DNA of 7,013 nucleotides from Ekhidna sp. (GTDB lineage Bacteria > Bacteroidota > Bacteroidia > Cytophagales > Cyclobacteriaceae): contig JAPPDO010000234.1 of the NCBI GenBank assembly GCA_028821635.1, positions 1 to 7,013 of the forward strand, read 5' to 3'. Shown here piece by piece: positions 1-6,569 of this stretch. How positions within the stretch are numbered: the first letter of the stretch is position 1; each line of letters begins with the position of its first letter. The position numbers and the translations under genes are program-made. The notes beneath the pieces were generated by a model, which saw nothing but the letters and a program-made list of their open reading frames with translations, made no database searches and was not told where the DNA came from.

Positions 1-929
1 ACCCCTTCGTAATATTCAGATTTTACAAATTTCTCGGCATACGTATAAATTCGACCTCTTTTGACATTTTTTAATTCTTTGATGAATTCCAGTTTTTCTT
101 TATTAATCCCATCTTTATCAAAAATGCACCCTCCGGAATCAGAGATGGTAACAACCTTGGCTCCTTTTTGAATCAGCTTTTCAGTAGCAAATTGTGCTAC
201 ATTTCCTGACCCTGAGACAGCACAAACTTTGCCCTCAAGTGACTCATTTCGGTGTTTAAGTACCTCTTCACTGAAATAAACACATCCATAACCTGTTGCC
301 TCCGGACGGATTAAACTTCCTCCATATTGACGACCCTTGCCCGTAAGAACCCCAGTGAACTCGCCTTTTATTCTTTTATATTGTCCAAACATGTAGCCAA
401 TCTCCCGTCCTCCTACTCCAATATCTCCTGCGGGCACATCTGTGAACTGCCCAATATATTTTGATAGTTCAGTCATAAAACTCTGGCAGAATCGCATTAC
501 TTCACCATCGCTTTTCCCTTTAGGATCAAAGTCAGAGCCTCCTTTACCTCCACCCATAGGTAAAGTCGTTAAGCTATTTTTAAATACCTGCTCAAAGGCA
601 AGAAACTTGAGAATACTTAAATTAACAGATGGGTGAAAACGAAGCCCTCCTTTGTATGGGCCAATGGCAGAGTTCATTTGAACACGATATCCACGGTTTA
701 TTTGAAGTGTCCCGCCGTCGTCCGACCAGGGTATGCGAAATATGAAAACCCGCTCCGGCTCGCACATACTCTCCAAAATATTGGAATCTCGATACTTTGG
801 CTTATCGGCAATAAAAGGAATTATTGTTTCAGCAACCTCTTTCACTGCTTGTAAAAATTCCGGTTCATTAGGATTTTTCTTTTCAATCTTTGAAAGGAAA
901 GTGTTTATTTTATTTTGATGATTCGACAT
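1..929 (-). CDS. gdhA: NADP-type glutamate dehydrogenase, N-terminal 309 residues (cut by window edge)
   Basis: Glutamate dehydrogenase makes glutamate from 2-oxoglutarate and ammonium with NADPH, in the cytoplasm, linking nitrogen assimilation to the citric acid cycle. Reading the minus strand from the ATG at 929 gives 309 uninterrupted codons. Seen in the sequence: the substrate-binding GPYKGGLRF (K93), the catalytic-lysine motif [18 protein letters not shown] (K129), [13 protein letters not shown] with the conserved Asp (D169), and then the dinucleotide-binding motif SGSGNVA (about 239-245) of the Rossmann domain. The segment ISDSGG (about 262-267), with Ser rather than an acidic residue before the Asp, agrees with NADP preference, as in E. 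coli GdhA. The family is about 445 residues, so roughly the last third lies beyond position 1. No clear Shine-Dalgarno precedes the start. The start is chosen because the N-terminus ([14 protein letters not shown]) aligns in length with known hexameric enzymes. It is transcribed in the same direction as cas9 but lies nearly 1 kb away, beyond transposon debris, so a functional link is unlikely. Confidence 0.97.
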   Translation of the reverse strand, partial: MSNHQNKINTFLSKIEKKNPNEPEFLQAVKEVAETIIPFIADKPKYRDSNILESMCEPERVFIFRIPWSDDGGTLQINRGYRVQMNSAIGPYKGGLRFHPSVNLSILKFLAFEQVFKNSLTTLPMGGGKGGSDFDPKGKSDGEVMRFCQSFMTELSKYIGQFTDVPAGDIGVGGREIGYMFGQYKRIKGEFTGVLTGKGRQYGGSLIRPEATGYGCVYFSEEVLKHRNESLEGKVCAVSGSGNVAQFATEKLIQKGAKVVTISDSGGCIFDKDGINKEKLEFIKELKNVKRGRIYTYAEKFVKSEYYEG

Positions 930-1168
930 GAATTTTTGAAGTCGTTACAAATTGGGCTTGAAGTTAAACTTTTTAAGTCAGAGAAGCGATAAAGCAGCAC
1001 AGGAAGGTTTGGATAATTTAAGACTGCTGCACAAATAGTCTGATTTTTTTTGTCTCCCGGAGTTTTGATTATTGTTAAAGATTTGATTACCGTCCACCCG
1101 ATCTTCTGACCCTCTTTCAATATCCTTATTAAATCTGTTGTTTAAACTCCTTTAACTGCCCTAATTTA
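930..1168. other. Upstream region of gdhA, no supported feature
   Basis: This stretch presumably carries the gdhA promoter and leader, since gdhA starts at 929 on the minus strand. I searched the minus strand for the Bacteroidota -7 box TAnnTTTG and found no full match. A near match (CTATTTG) lies around 1036-1042, but with wrong spacing inside the box. A small open frame on the minus strand (about 905-1120) starts only with TTG, runs into gdhA and resembles no family I know. I see no tRNA, riboswitch or strong terminator hairpin. Confidence 0.4.
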
Positions 1169-1622
1169 TTATAAGACGCACCACTGCATACCACTCACTA
1201 CTAAACCCGAACTGCGCTTCAGATTATAGGCGATGGCTTCTAACACATGCCAATCTATCTGTCTTTGCTGATCCTACACACCTGCACTTGCCTGAAGCAA
1301 ACCACTTCTTCACGCTCCCATAGGTGCGCTCTATTTTATACCATTATTGGCTAATGAACATATTTAGTGAACTCCTAAAGCGGCTTAATACAGGATGGTT
1401 GGACACTCCGTCCGCTAATCTTGAATAATAAAAAAGCATTGCACAGAGGTTTCCTTATCATGTCCGCTACACCCATATTACTCAAATTGTACCAAACACC
1501 TATCACAAGCATCTTAAATAATAGAAGTCCTTGATAGGCTAACTGTTCTTTTTTGGACTTGTTACAACTATAACCCTTGTCGATACCATTCAATCGCTAG
1601 TTCCAATTTATCAGAGTATTGA
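1169..1622 (-). pseudogene. Degenerate IS5-like transposase with the catalytic core deleted
   Basis: This is a dead remnant of a DDE transposase of the IS5 type. The minus strand at about 1593-1400 encodes the N-terminal DUF772-like domain, seen as YQGLLLFKMLVIGVWYNLS followed by a decayed VADMIRKPL...F..F.ISG. The minus strand at about 1370-1169 encodes the family C-terminus: FISQ-stop-WYKIERTYGSVKKWF, then GKCRCVGSAKTD, then DWHVLEAIAYNLKRS. The Glu in KIER is at the position of the third DDE residue. Only about 30 bp separate the two halves, so the core with both catalytic Asp residues (well over 100 residues) is missing. Further damage is a TAA at 1344-1346 and a tandem GATA duplication around 1253-1260; removing four bases there joins SAKTD to WHVLEA in one frame. 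An even earlier trace (TLINWN) reads at about 1622-1605 before a stop. I could not define terminal inverted repeats or a target duplication, so the element edges are approximate. The exact IS subgroup is not determined. Confidence 0.8.
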
Positions 1623-1782
1623 CCGCTTTGCAGAAGGTGCTTTTGCGTGTGCTATGGCTGACGGCTACACTACTAAAGCTAACGTAAAGAGAACTTATTT
1701 TGTAGCTCATACCTCTAAAAAATATACAACTTTTGAGCCTTTTGGCAAACCTTATGTGCAAAGGTCTCAAAAGGCATTTTAG
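1543..1782 (+). pseudogene. Coding-like C-terminal fragment of an unidentified protein
   Basis: A plus-strand frame is open from just after the TAA at 1540-1542 to a TAG at 1780-1782. The part from about 1618 reads like real protein: SIDRFAEGAFACAMADGY followed by a Thr/Lys/Phe-rich stretch, ending KPYVQRSQKAF. The composition is balanced (Ala, Gly, Lys, Thr, aromatic residues), whereas the opposite strand here is Ser-rich and looks like a shadow. There is no plausible ATG before Met-Ala-Asp-Gly at about 1654, and the first part overlaps the IS5-like remnant. A reasonable inference is that this is the 3' end of an older gene whose front was removed or replaced when the element inserted. I do not recognise the family, and the fragment could still be a chance open frame. 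The stop codon lies inside the first copy of the 21-bp tandem repeat. Confidence 0.3.
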
Positions 1783-1881
1783 TCCGGTTAGCGGGTATTT
1801 TAGGCTGGGACGGGGTTGTTTTAGTCTAAAACGGGGTTGTTTTAGTCTAGGACGGAGTTATTTTAGTCTAGGAAGGGGTTG
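1777..1881. repeat. Five-copy 21-bp tandem repeat just downstream of cas9
   Basis: Five head-to-tail 21-bp units each begin TTTTAG: 1777-1797 (most diverged), 1798-1818, 1819-1839, 1840-1860 and 1861-1881. The plus-strand consensus is TTTTAGTCTA, then GGACGG, then GGTTG. Units three to five agree closely, and divergence rises to the left. Unit three contains the perfect inverted repeat TTTTAG-T-CTAAAA. On the minus strand the unit reads as a heptapeptide of the form QPRPRLK, but one copy contains a stop and no start is present, so coding is unlikely. The array begins at the end of the plus-strand fragment and ends 21 bp before the cas9 stop codon, so it lies in the 3' untranslated region of a cas9 transcript. 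No role is known to me. Confidence 0.85.
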
Positions 1882-1902
1882 TTTTTCATGCGTTCAATGG
1901 TT

Positions 1903-4900
1903 TTAGTTTTTAATGATTATTTTGTTTTGAATATTGCCTAAACGGTCAACATCTATTTTCCAGCATCGGTCCTTGATTTGTAAACCGTCAATAGTCTTTT
2001 GATTTTTTGAATGTTGGCTTCCTAAACCAAACTCATTCTGAATAGAAAATTTCATCTTTTTCTTTTTTTGCTCTTTTTTGGTAACGTTAAAAATAGTAAT
2101 AGCGGCATAAGCTGGAATGAAGTTTGCAGTTTTCTTAGAGCTATCTTTAAATAGATATACTCTACCTGCCTGCTCTTTAGTGGGGTTATCGAAATCAACC
2201 AAATCAGGGTCATCTAGTTCTTCGTCAGTAGGCACATAAACCAAATCATTGGGAGATAAACTAAATAGAAAAATGCCTTTTTCATGGTCTGTCGGGATGT
2301 GTGTACACTGCGCTTTAGGTAAGTGTGCCTCTTGCTTCTGATGCTCAATAACTCTGTGCAGCGGAATGGTTTCATATTCACGTCTTTCTTTCTCCTCATT
2401 CCAGTAAATAGCAAAAAAGAGGTTGGTTCCTTTAGCCGCTTCTACGTATTTTTTGCTTTTTGGGTTTGATTCTTCTTCAGAGATCGGGAATCTGCTACTT
2501 GACTCATAAGTTCTAACCTTATGGATAGGTTGATGAGATTTACCATTATTGAAGTTCTTAATATTTTGATTCAATTCTTCAATACCTTGATGTGAAAATG
2601 CTTCCTCTTTATTGCCATTCTTAAATTCCAGATAATTTGAAAGGATCTTTTGGATTCCAGTATCGGTTACCTTCATTATATCAATTTTTGAATCAAGAGG
2701 TCGTCTAATTGCCAAAGTATTCTTATCATTTGACCATGATATATCAACTTTTCCAAATACAAAATCTCTGTGTAACGGTTTTCTGATAGCCCAACTGTCT
2801 CCTTTAGTTTGTGCTACTAATTTTTTTTCCCATTGGCCATTTTTCTTCTCCCACTGCCATGTTTTATTGGATGTCTTATTTATCACCCGAAGGTTTTGTT
2901 TGAAACTCACCACAGTTGTTTCCAGGGCTTCTTTGGCTTGGGTGGTAAAGTGCTCCCAGGGAAGTTTATAAGAAGTTGCTATTGTTCTTTTCTCTCCTTT
3001 CACAGTAGTTATCTCTTTTTGATTTCGGAGCTTGCTGACCAAACTGTAATTCTTCCTTTCCGTATTGATAGAGGTAATATAATTGATATGATCTTTTGTA
3101 GTACAGGCGATCACGAGTGCATCCATTGCATGATGACGATGGTCAATCCTTTTTTTACTAAATCCTTTGGCTACCTCATCCGGCACCTTACAACGGAAGG
3201 CATTGATTTCCTCATCCCAATAGCCAAAATCATTGCTTTTTGTCAGTTCATTGAGCCGCTTGAATCGGGGAGCTATTAGTTCATTCCATTGGTCATTGAG
3301 GCCCCAGTCTTTTTTGAGTCTATCAGTTATTGCGCCTGCGACAGGCATCAGGTTCTTTGAGGTAGCTTCCTGCTCATCTTCTTCTTTCACGATATTAGTC
3401 AGCAGTCCTTTGATAAATTTACTGATGTACCGACTATCATTCATCTGTCGGTTTATGAATCCTTCGGGTACCTCTTCCGAGAGCAAATTTTTTAGTTTGT
3501 TCCCCGAAAAGTATTTTGTGCAATGATTTTCATAATCATCCAATGATAAGACCTTCACCCCTTCACCCTGTCCTAAATCTATTATACTTCCAGCTTTATT
3601 TTTGATAAATTCGTAGGCGGTCTGATTATCTTTCTCATCATTCACGGCACTTTCACAAATGACTTTATTACTTAACGAGTCATCAAAATACCTTGACTTA
3701 GGGATAATATGCTCAATTTGGTATCTTTCACCAAATAAGTCGGAAAGTGCAATAGTTTTTCTTGTGTAAGGAGACAAGTAACCTTGTTCTAACCAAAGTT
3801 TATAGCGTTCAATTTCCTTTTTAGACAGCTCATTATTTTTTCTAATTTTATTAATGTCATCAAGCTTTACTTTTTTGTAATCTTCAGGAGAATTTTCATA
3901 TACTCCCTCCTCATATATTTTCAGTATCTCCTGATGGCTAGAGGAATGAGGGCGAACTTCTATGCCGTCATTCATCAATTCAGTCAATATTTGCTTGATA
4001 CGGTAATTAGTCTTTTCATTTTCGCTCACTTTTTCGCTAATTTGTCTTCGTTTATCAGCAGGATTTTTCATTTCTCTACCCAGTTCCAAATGAATTTCAG
4101 AGAAAAAATCCTTTTTGCCTGCTCCGTAATATTGCCAGATGTCTCTCACTACCCTCAGCGTTTCCAGTACTATTTGCTCCACAATTGGATTTCTGAGGCT
4201 GTGTTGTTTAAAAGATTCTAAATAAGCATCTATATCTTCAGGAGATTCCCATTTAGAAGTGTCTTTGCTTTCCGAATGCCGATCATAGACAATATAACCG
4301 GCCAGCCAGACGGGTAGTCCTCTGAAATCTGTTACTGAGTTTAATTGAATGGTCTTTTTTCGTACCCTTTCCTTTATTCTTTCGTCAAACTCGCCCGACA
4401 GCAACTTATCTATTCTATCCTTAGTATCCGGATCAATAACATCTTCTGACCAATATTTCCCTAGCCTCATTAGGGGCAGCAGTTTGTTTAGTGCCTTGAC
4501 TGAATAGGCTCCATATTCACTTTTGAAAGGAGGGAACTTCTTAAATACCTCTACAAATGAATCTATATGCAAATCATGCTTTTGGGCGAATGTTTTTAAG
4601 GCTTTTTTAAATTGTTGCTTATCAGATACCGAATAGACGATATGCCACAAGTCAAACTCTCTGTCCTTCGTGAGCCAACTCTTAGCATCAGTCATTCCAC
4701 CTACTTTGGAGAGCCGATTTAAGAATTGTGCTTTTATTTCTCCGGCTGGATATGTTTTATCCTCTACATAGTTCCATCTATAATTGTCTTTTTCTGCTTT
4801 GTTAACCTTGCCTTTTTTCACCAGATAATCAATTAAGTGCTTTTGATTTACCTCTTTTTTCAGTGCTAAAAATTCATAAAGTTCTACCCACTCCTCCTCT

Positions 4901-6336
4901 GTTTTAAAGCAATTTTCCGTAATAGGAATATCCAGCTTCAACCTTCCATTTTCTTTACCTTTTTTTTGATAAATCCTAAGGTTTTGAATGAATTGCCAAA
5001 GTCTGAACTCCTGATAGAATGGATGGGATTTAGGTGCCACTTTCACTAAGGTTTTGTGGACAGTGCCATCTTTGTTTTTATAGATATAGTTTTCATATTG
5101 GCAATCGGAAATGGTTGATTTCTGACTTTTTAAAGGTCTTTGGTAAAAAATAATATCCTCGATAAGCAAGTATTTCAAGTCTCTGTTTTTGATATTTTTT
5201 TGGTGATCCTCATTCTTCGGGTATAACTCACCTAGGCAGGTTTGGTATAGCATTTTATCCCGAAATTCGGGATGATGCTTTGCCTGTTCACTCAGGATTG
5301 CCTTTAATTCTTTTTTATAATATTTTCTTTCGATCGTTCTGATGAGTTTGCCTCGTATCTTTTGATGAGGATTTTTTAGAAGTTCGTCAAAAATGTACAC
5401 GCTTATCTGCTTACCGGACACATCTACATCCTGCTCAGTTTTCTTTTTAATGGCAATCCAGTCCTTCTCTGAATCCACCTTTTTAAACGTTCTTTTGGTC
5501 TCACCACTTTTATCTACTGTGGAGGTCACAATGAACTCTTTTGTTTTACCTTCCCAATTATCGGTTTTAACAATTTGCTTATCGTATTTCCACCCATTTT
5601 TAAAGTAGACATCATAAAGTTTCTCATTAGATTCTTTGATTTTCTCACCCGAATCCTCAAGCCGATCAACCTGCAAAATCTCAAAGGTTTTCACTTTTTT
5701 ATCAGGCGTTTCCTCCTCTTCACCTCTTAGCTGATAATATCCTCTTTTTTGGTTGAAATTAAGAATGACCCATGCAAGTTCCTGCTTCGTAATTTTCTGA
5801 CTTAGTGCCTTCTTTCTCAGATAATAGATAGTCCAGTCATAAGGAACTCTGGACTCTTTTCCACTTTTCCTTTTCCTAAAAAGTTGGGGTTGGCATTTCC
5901 TTAACTCATCAACCATTTCCTGAAAGGAGTGCTGAAACAAAAAGTGAAAATCATTTTTCTTTTTCTCTTCGTTCCATGAAGGCTTGTAGTTGAGTTTAGG
6001 TTCTTGTCCGATCTTAAATTGACCAAGTCGTCTTTTAAAGTCTATTTGTTGCTGATAATGATCAGGTAAAAAACCAAGAATATTTAATACACGATGCAAT
6101 CTCTCCCTTCTCTGGTTATCTCTTTGGTATAGTCTCCTTACACCTCTGTATTTTGTTCTCTCTGCGGTTTGAGAGATGGATTGTCCTGCATCAAAATTTC
6201 CCAGTACATCTTGAGACATGGGAATAATCCTACTACCTAGCCCCTCAATTTTTCCTTCTTTCTTGTCAAAATCATGTTCTATCAAAGCCCACCCGATACT
6301 GTTGGTTCCCAAATCCAATCCTAAAATTTTTTTCAT
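1903..6336 (-). CDS. cas9: Type II-C CRISPR-associated endonuclease Cas9, 1477 residues
   Basis: Cas9 is the RNA-guided DNA endonuclease of type II CRISPR immunity: it binds the crRNA:tracrRNA duplex and cuts both strands of matching DNA. Domains seen in order: RuvC-I with GLDLGTNSIGWAL (D8); an Arg-rich bridge helix at about 60-90 (RGVRRLYQRDNQRRERLHR); a large recognition lobe to about 735; RuvC-II with EIHLELGRE (E751); HNH with YQIEHIIPKSRYFDDSLSNKV (H876, N890, N899), where Glu875 sits at the place of the metal-binding Asp of SpCas9; RuvC-III with HRHHAMDAL (H1069, D1072); and a C-terminal PAM-interacting region from about 1150, ending IKDRCWKIDVDRLGNI. Every expected RuvC and HNH motif is present in one uninterrupted frame, so the enzyme looks functional. 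It is long for subtype II-C; from memory, Bacteroidota members commonly exceed 1400 residues. The frame stays open upstream to 6450, but the ATG at 6336 is chosen because MKKILGLDLG is the normal N-terminus and the extension would run across the tracrRNA. The start is preceded by an A-rich leader without a Shine-Dalgarno. No cas1, cas2 or csn2 follows, and no terminator hairpin is evident after the stop. Confidence 0.98.
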   Translation of the reverse strand: MKKILGLDLGTNSIGWALIEHDFDKKEGKIEGLGSRIIPMSQDVLGNFDAGQSISQTAERTKYRGVRRLYQRDNQRRERLHRVLNILGFLPDHYQQQIDFKRRLGQFKIGQEPKLNYKPSWNEEKKKNDFHFLFQHSFQEMVDELRKCQPQLFRKRKSGKESRVPYDWTIYYLRKKALSQKITKQELAWVILNFNQKRGYYQLRGEEEETPDKKVKTFEILQVDRLEDSGEKIKESNEKLYDVYFKNGWKYDKQIVKTDNWEGKTKEFIVTSTVDKSGETKRTFKKVDSEKDWIAIKKKTEQDVDVSGKQISVYIFDELLKNPHQKIRGKLIRTIERKYYKKELKAILSEQAKHHPEFRDKMLYQTCLGELYPKNEDHQKNIKNRDLKYLLIEDIIFYQRPLKSQKSTISDCQYENYIYKNKDGTVHKTLVKVAPKSHPFYQEFRLWQFIQNLRIYQKKGKENGRLKLDIPITENCFKTEEEWVELYEFLALKKEVNQKHLIDYLVKKGKVNKAEKDNYRWNYVEDKTYPAGEIKAQFLNRLSKVGGMTDAKSWLTKDREFDLWHIVYSVSDKQQFKKALKTFAQKHDLHIDSFVEVFKKFPPFKSEYGAYSVKALNKLLPLMRLGKYWSEDVIDPDTKDRIDKLLSGEFDERIKERVRKKTIQLNSVTDFRGLPVWLAGYIVYDRHSESKDTSKWESPEDIDAYLESFKQHSLRNPIVEQIVLETLRVVRDIWQYYGAGKKDFFSEIHLELGREMKNPADKRRQISEKVSENEKTNYRIKQILTELMNDGIEVRPHSSSHQEILKIYEEGVYENSPEDYKKVKLDDINKIRKNNELSKKEIERYKLWLEQGYLSPYTRKTIALSDLFGERYQIEHIIPKSRYFDDSLSNKVICESAVNDEKDNQTAYEFIKNKAGSIIDLGQGEGVKVLSLDDYENHCTKYFSGNKLKNLLSEEVPEGFINRQMNDSRYISKFIKGLLTNIVKEEDEQEATSKNLMPVAGAITDRLKKDWGLNDQWNELIAPRFKRLNELTKSNDFGYWDEEINAFRCKVPDEVAKGFSKKRIDHRHHAMDALVIACTTKDHINYITSINTERKNYSLVSKLRNQKEITTVKGEKRTIATSYKLPWEHFTTQAKEALETTVVSFKQNLRVINKTSNKTWQWEKKNGQWEKKLVAQTKGDSWAIRKPLHRDFVFGKVDISWSNDKNTLAIRRPLDSKIDIMKVTDTGIQKILSNYLEFKNGNKEEAFSHQGIEELNQNIKNFNNGKSHQPIHKVRTYESSSRFPISEEESNPKSKKYVEAAKGTNLFFAIYWNEEKERREYETIPLHRVIEHQKQEAHLPKAQCTHIPTDHEKGIFLFSLSPNDLVYVPTDEELDDPDLVDFDNPTKEQAGRVYLFKDSSKKTANFIPAYAAITIFNVTKKEQKKKKMKFSIQNEFGLGSQHSKNQKTIDGLQIKDRCWKIDVDRLGNIQNKIIIKN

Positions 6337-6378
6337 CTTTTTTTTTATTTTTTTCAAAACCTTATGTAATATTACGCC

Positions 6379-6386
6379 CAAATATA
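6379..6386 (-). promoter_or_regulatory. Predicted cas9 promoter, Bacteroidota -7 box TATATTTG
   Basis: Read on the minus strand, these eight bases are TATATTTG, a perfect match to the Bacteroidota -7 consensus TAnnTTTG used by the primary sigma factor. Initiation would be expected near 6374-6372, giving a cas9 leader of about 36-38 bases. The -33 element is weak: TTG triplets are present upstream (for example TTATTGTG), but at about 15 bases rather than the usual 19-21. The box overlaps the 5' end of the anti-repeat encoded on the other strand. The 10-bp perfect palindrome GTAATATTAC at 6366-6375 would lie across the start site. Confidence 0.45.
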
Positions 6387-6405
6387 ATTTGATGCCAATC
6401 ACAAT
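6380..6405 (+). other. Anti-repeat of the tracrRNA
   Basis: Aligned with the reverse complement of the 36-bp repeat, this segment matches repeat positions 1-27. There are 23 Watson-Crick pairs, two G:U wobbles (at repeat positions 1 and 22), and one small bulge where TTT of the repeat (positions 13-15) faces only AT. The longest perfect block is GCCAATCACAA; the other is AATTTGA with AAATA before it. The last nine repeat bases have no partner. A bulged duplex of this kind is the normal form in type II systems. Because the anti-repeat and terminator are on the plus strand, crRNA must also read from the plus strand. Confidence 0.93.
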
Positions 6406-6437
6406 AAGGATTATTCCGTTGTGAAAACATTTGAGTT

Positions 6438-6468
6438 GCCCCTCGCTCATTCTCGGGGGGCTTTTTTT
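6438..6468 (+). terminator. Rho-independent terminator of the tracrRNA
   Basis: GCCCCTCG (6438-6445) pairs with CGGGGGGC (6454-6461), giving eight base pairs with one U:G wobble and an eight-base loop. Seven T residues follow at 6462-6468. This fixes the tracrRNA 3' end and its direction. In mature tracrRNA the hairpin is probably also the 3' stem held by Cas9. Confidence 0.92.
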
Positions 6469-6569
6469 ATTTCTTTCTTATTCAAGGTTTCAAATCCTGA
6501 TAATCGGGTGCAGCCTCCCCCACGTATGTCATTGACACGGCACCTCAAATATCGCAAGCACTATTACCC
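6469..6569 (+). promoter_or_regulatory. Possible leader between tracrRNA and the array
   Basis: These 101 bases lie between the tracrRNA terminator and the first repeat, on the upstream side of pre-crRNA as inferred from the tracrRNA strand. They are less AT-rich than typical leaders, with a C-run (CAGCCTCCCCCACG). A TTGACA occurs at 6532-6537, but no well-spaced -10 or TAnnTTTG box follows it. A weak inverted repeat, GGTGC...GCACC, spans the middle. Leader function is therefore inferred from position only. No open frame or degenerate repeat is seen here. Confidence 0.35.

Larger units (their letters stand above)
6380..6468 (+). ncRNA. tracrRNA of the type II-C system
   Basis: The trans-activating crRNA pairs with the repeat part of crRNA and forms the scaffold bound by Cas9. 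Three parts are visible on the plus strand. First, an anti-repeat at 6380-6405. Second, a nexus-like element at 6406-6420, AAGGATTATTCCGTT, closely parallel to the AAGGCTAGTCCGTT nexus of the S. pyogenes tracrRNA. Third, after GTGAAAACATTTGAG, a GC-rich hairpin and T-run at 6438-6468 forming an intrinsic terminator. It lies between cas9 and the array and is divergent from cas9. The 5' end is not fixed by the sequence: the minimal functional RNA starts near 6380, and its promoter must lie to the left, in the cas9 leader or first codons. A weak candidate there is TTG at 6302-6304, 17 bases before TAAAATTT at 6322-6329. Confidence 0.93.

Noticed and set aside
905..1120. Minus-strand 71-residue open frame upstream of gdhA
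   Set aside because: It starts with TTG, overlaps the gdhA start by 25 bases in another frame, and shows no motif or family likeness.
1777..1881. The 21-bp tandem repeat as a second, degenerate CRISPR array or as a peptide-coding repeat
   Set aside because: There are no spacers between units and no similarity to the 36-bp repeat; the minus-strand heptapeptide frame has a stop and no start.
2833..3279. 148-residue plus-strand open frame inside cas9
   Set aside because: Antisense shadow of the conserved Cas9 RuvC-III and C-terminal region, with Ser/Phe/Ile-rich composition typical of a reverse frame.
6366..6375. Perfect 10-bp palindrome GTAATATTAC near the predicted cas9 start site, as an operator
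   Set aside because: Several 10-bp palindromes are expected by chance in 7 kb of AT-rich DNA; position alone is not enough to call an operator.
6337..6450. 38-residue N-terminal extension of Cas9 (in-frame ATG at 6450)
   Set aside because: It would cross the tracrRNA terminator and anti-repeat and the predicted promoter. MKKILGLDLG at 6336 is the normal Cas9 start.
6532..6552. TTGACA at 6532 as the -35 of an array promoter
   Set aside because: No acceptable -10 or TAnnTTTG box occurs at a workable distance, and TTGACA is not the normal element in Bacteroidota.
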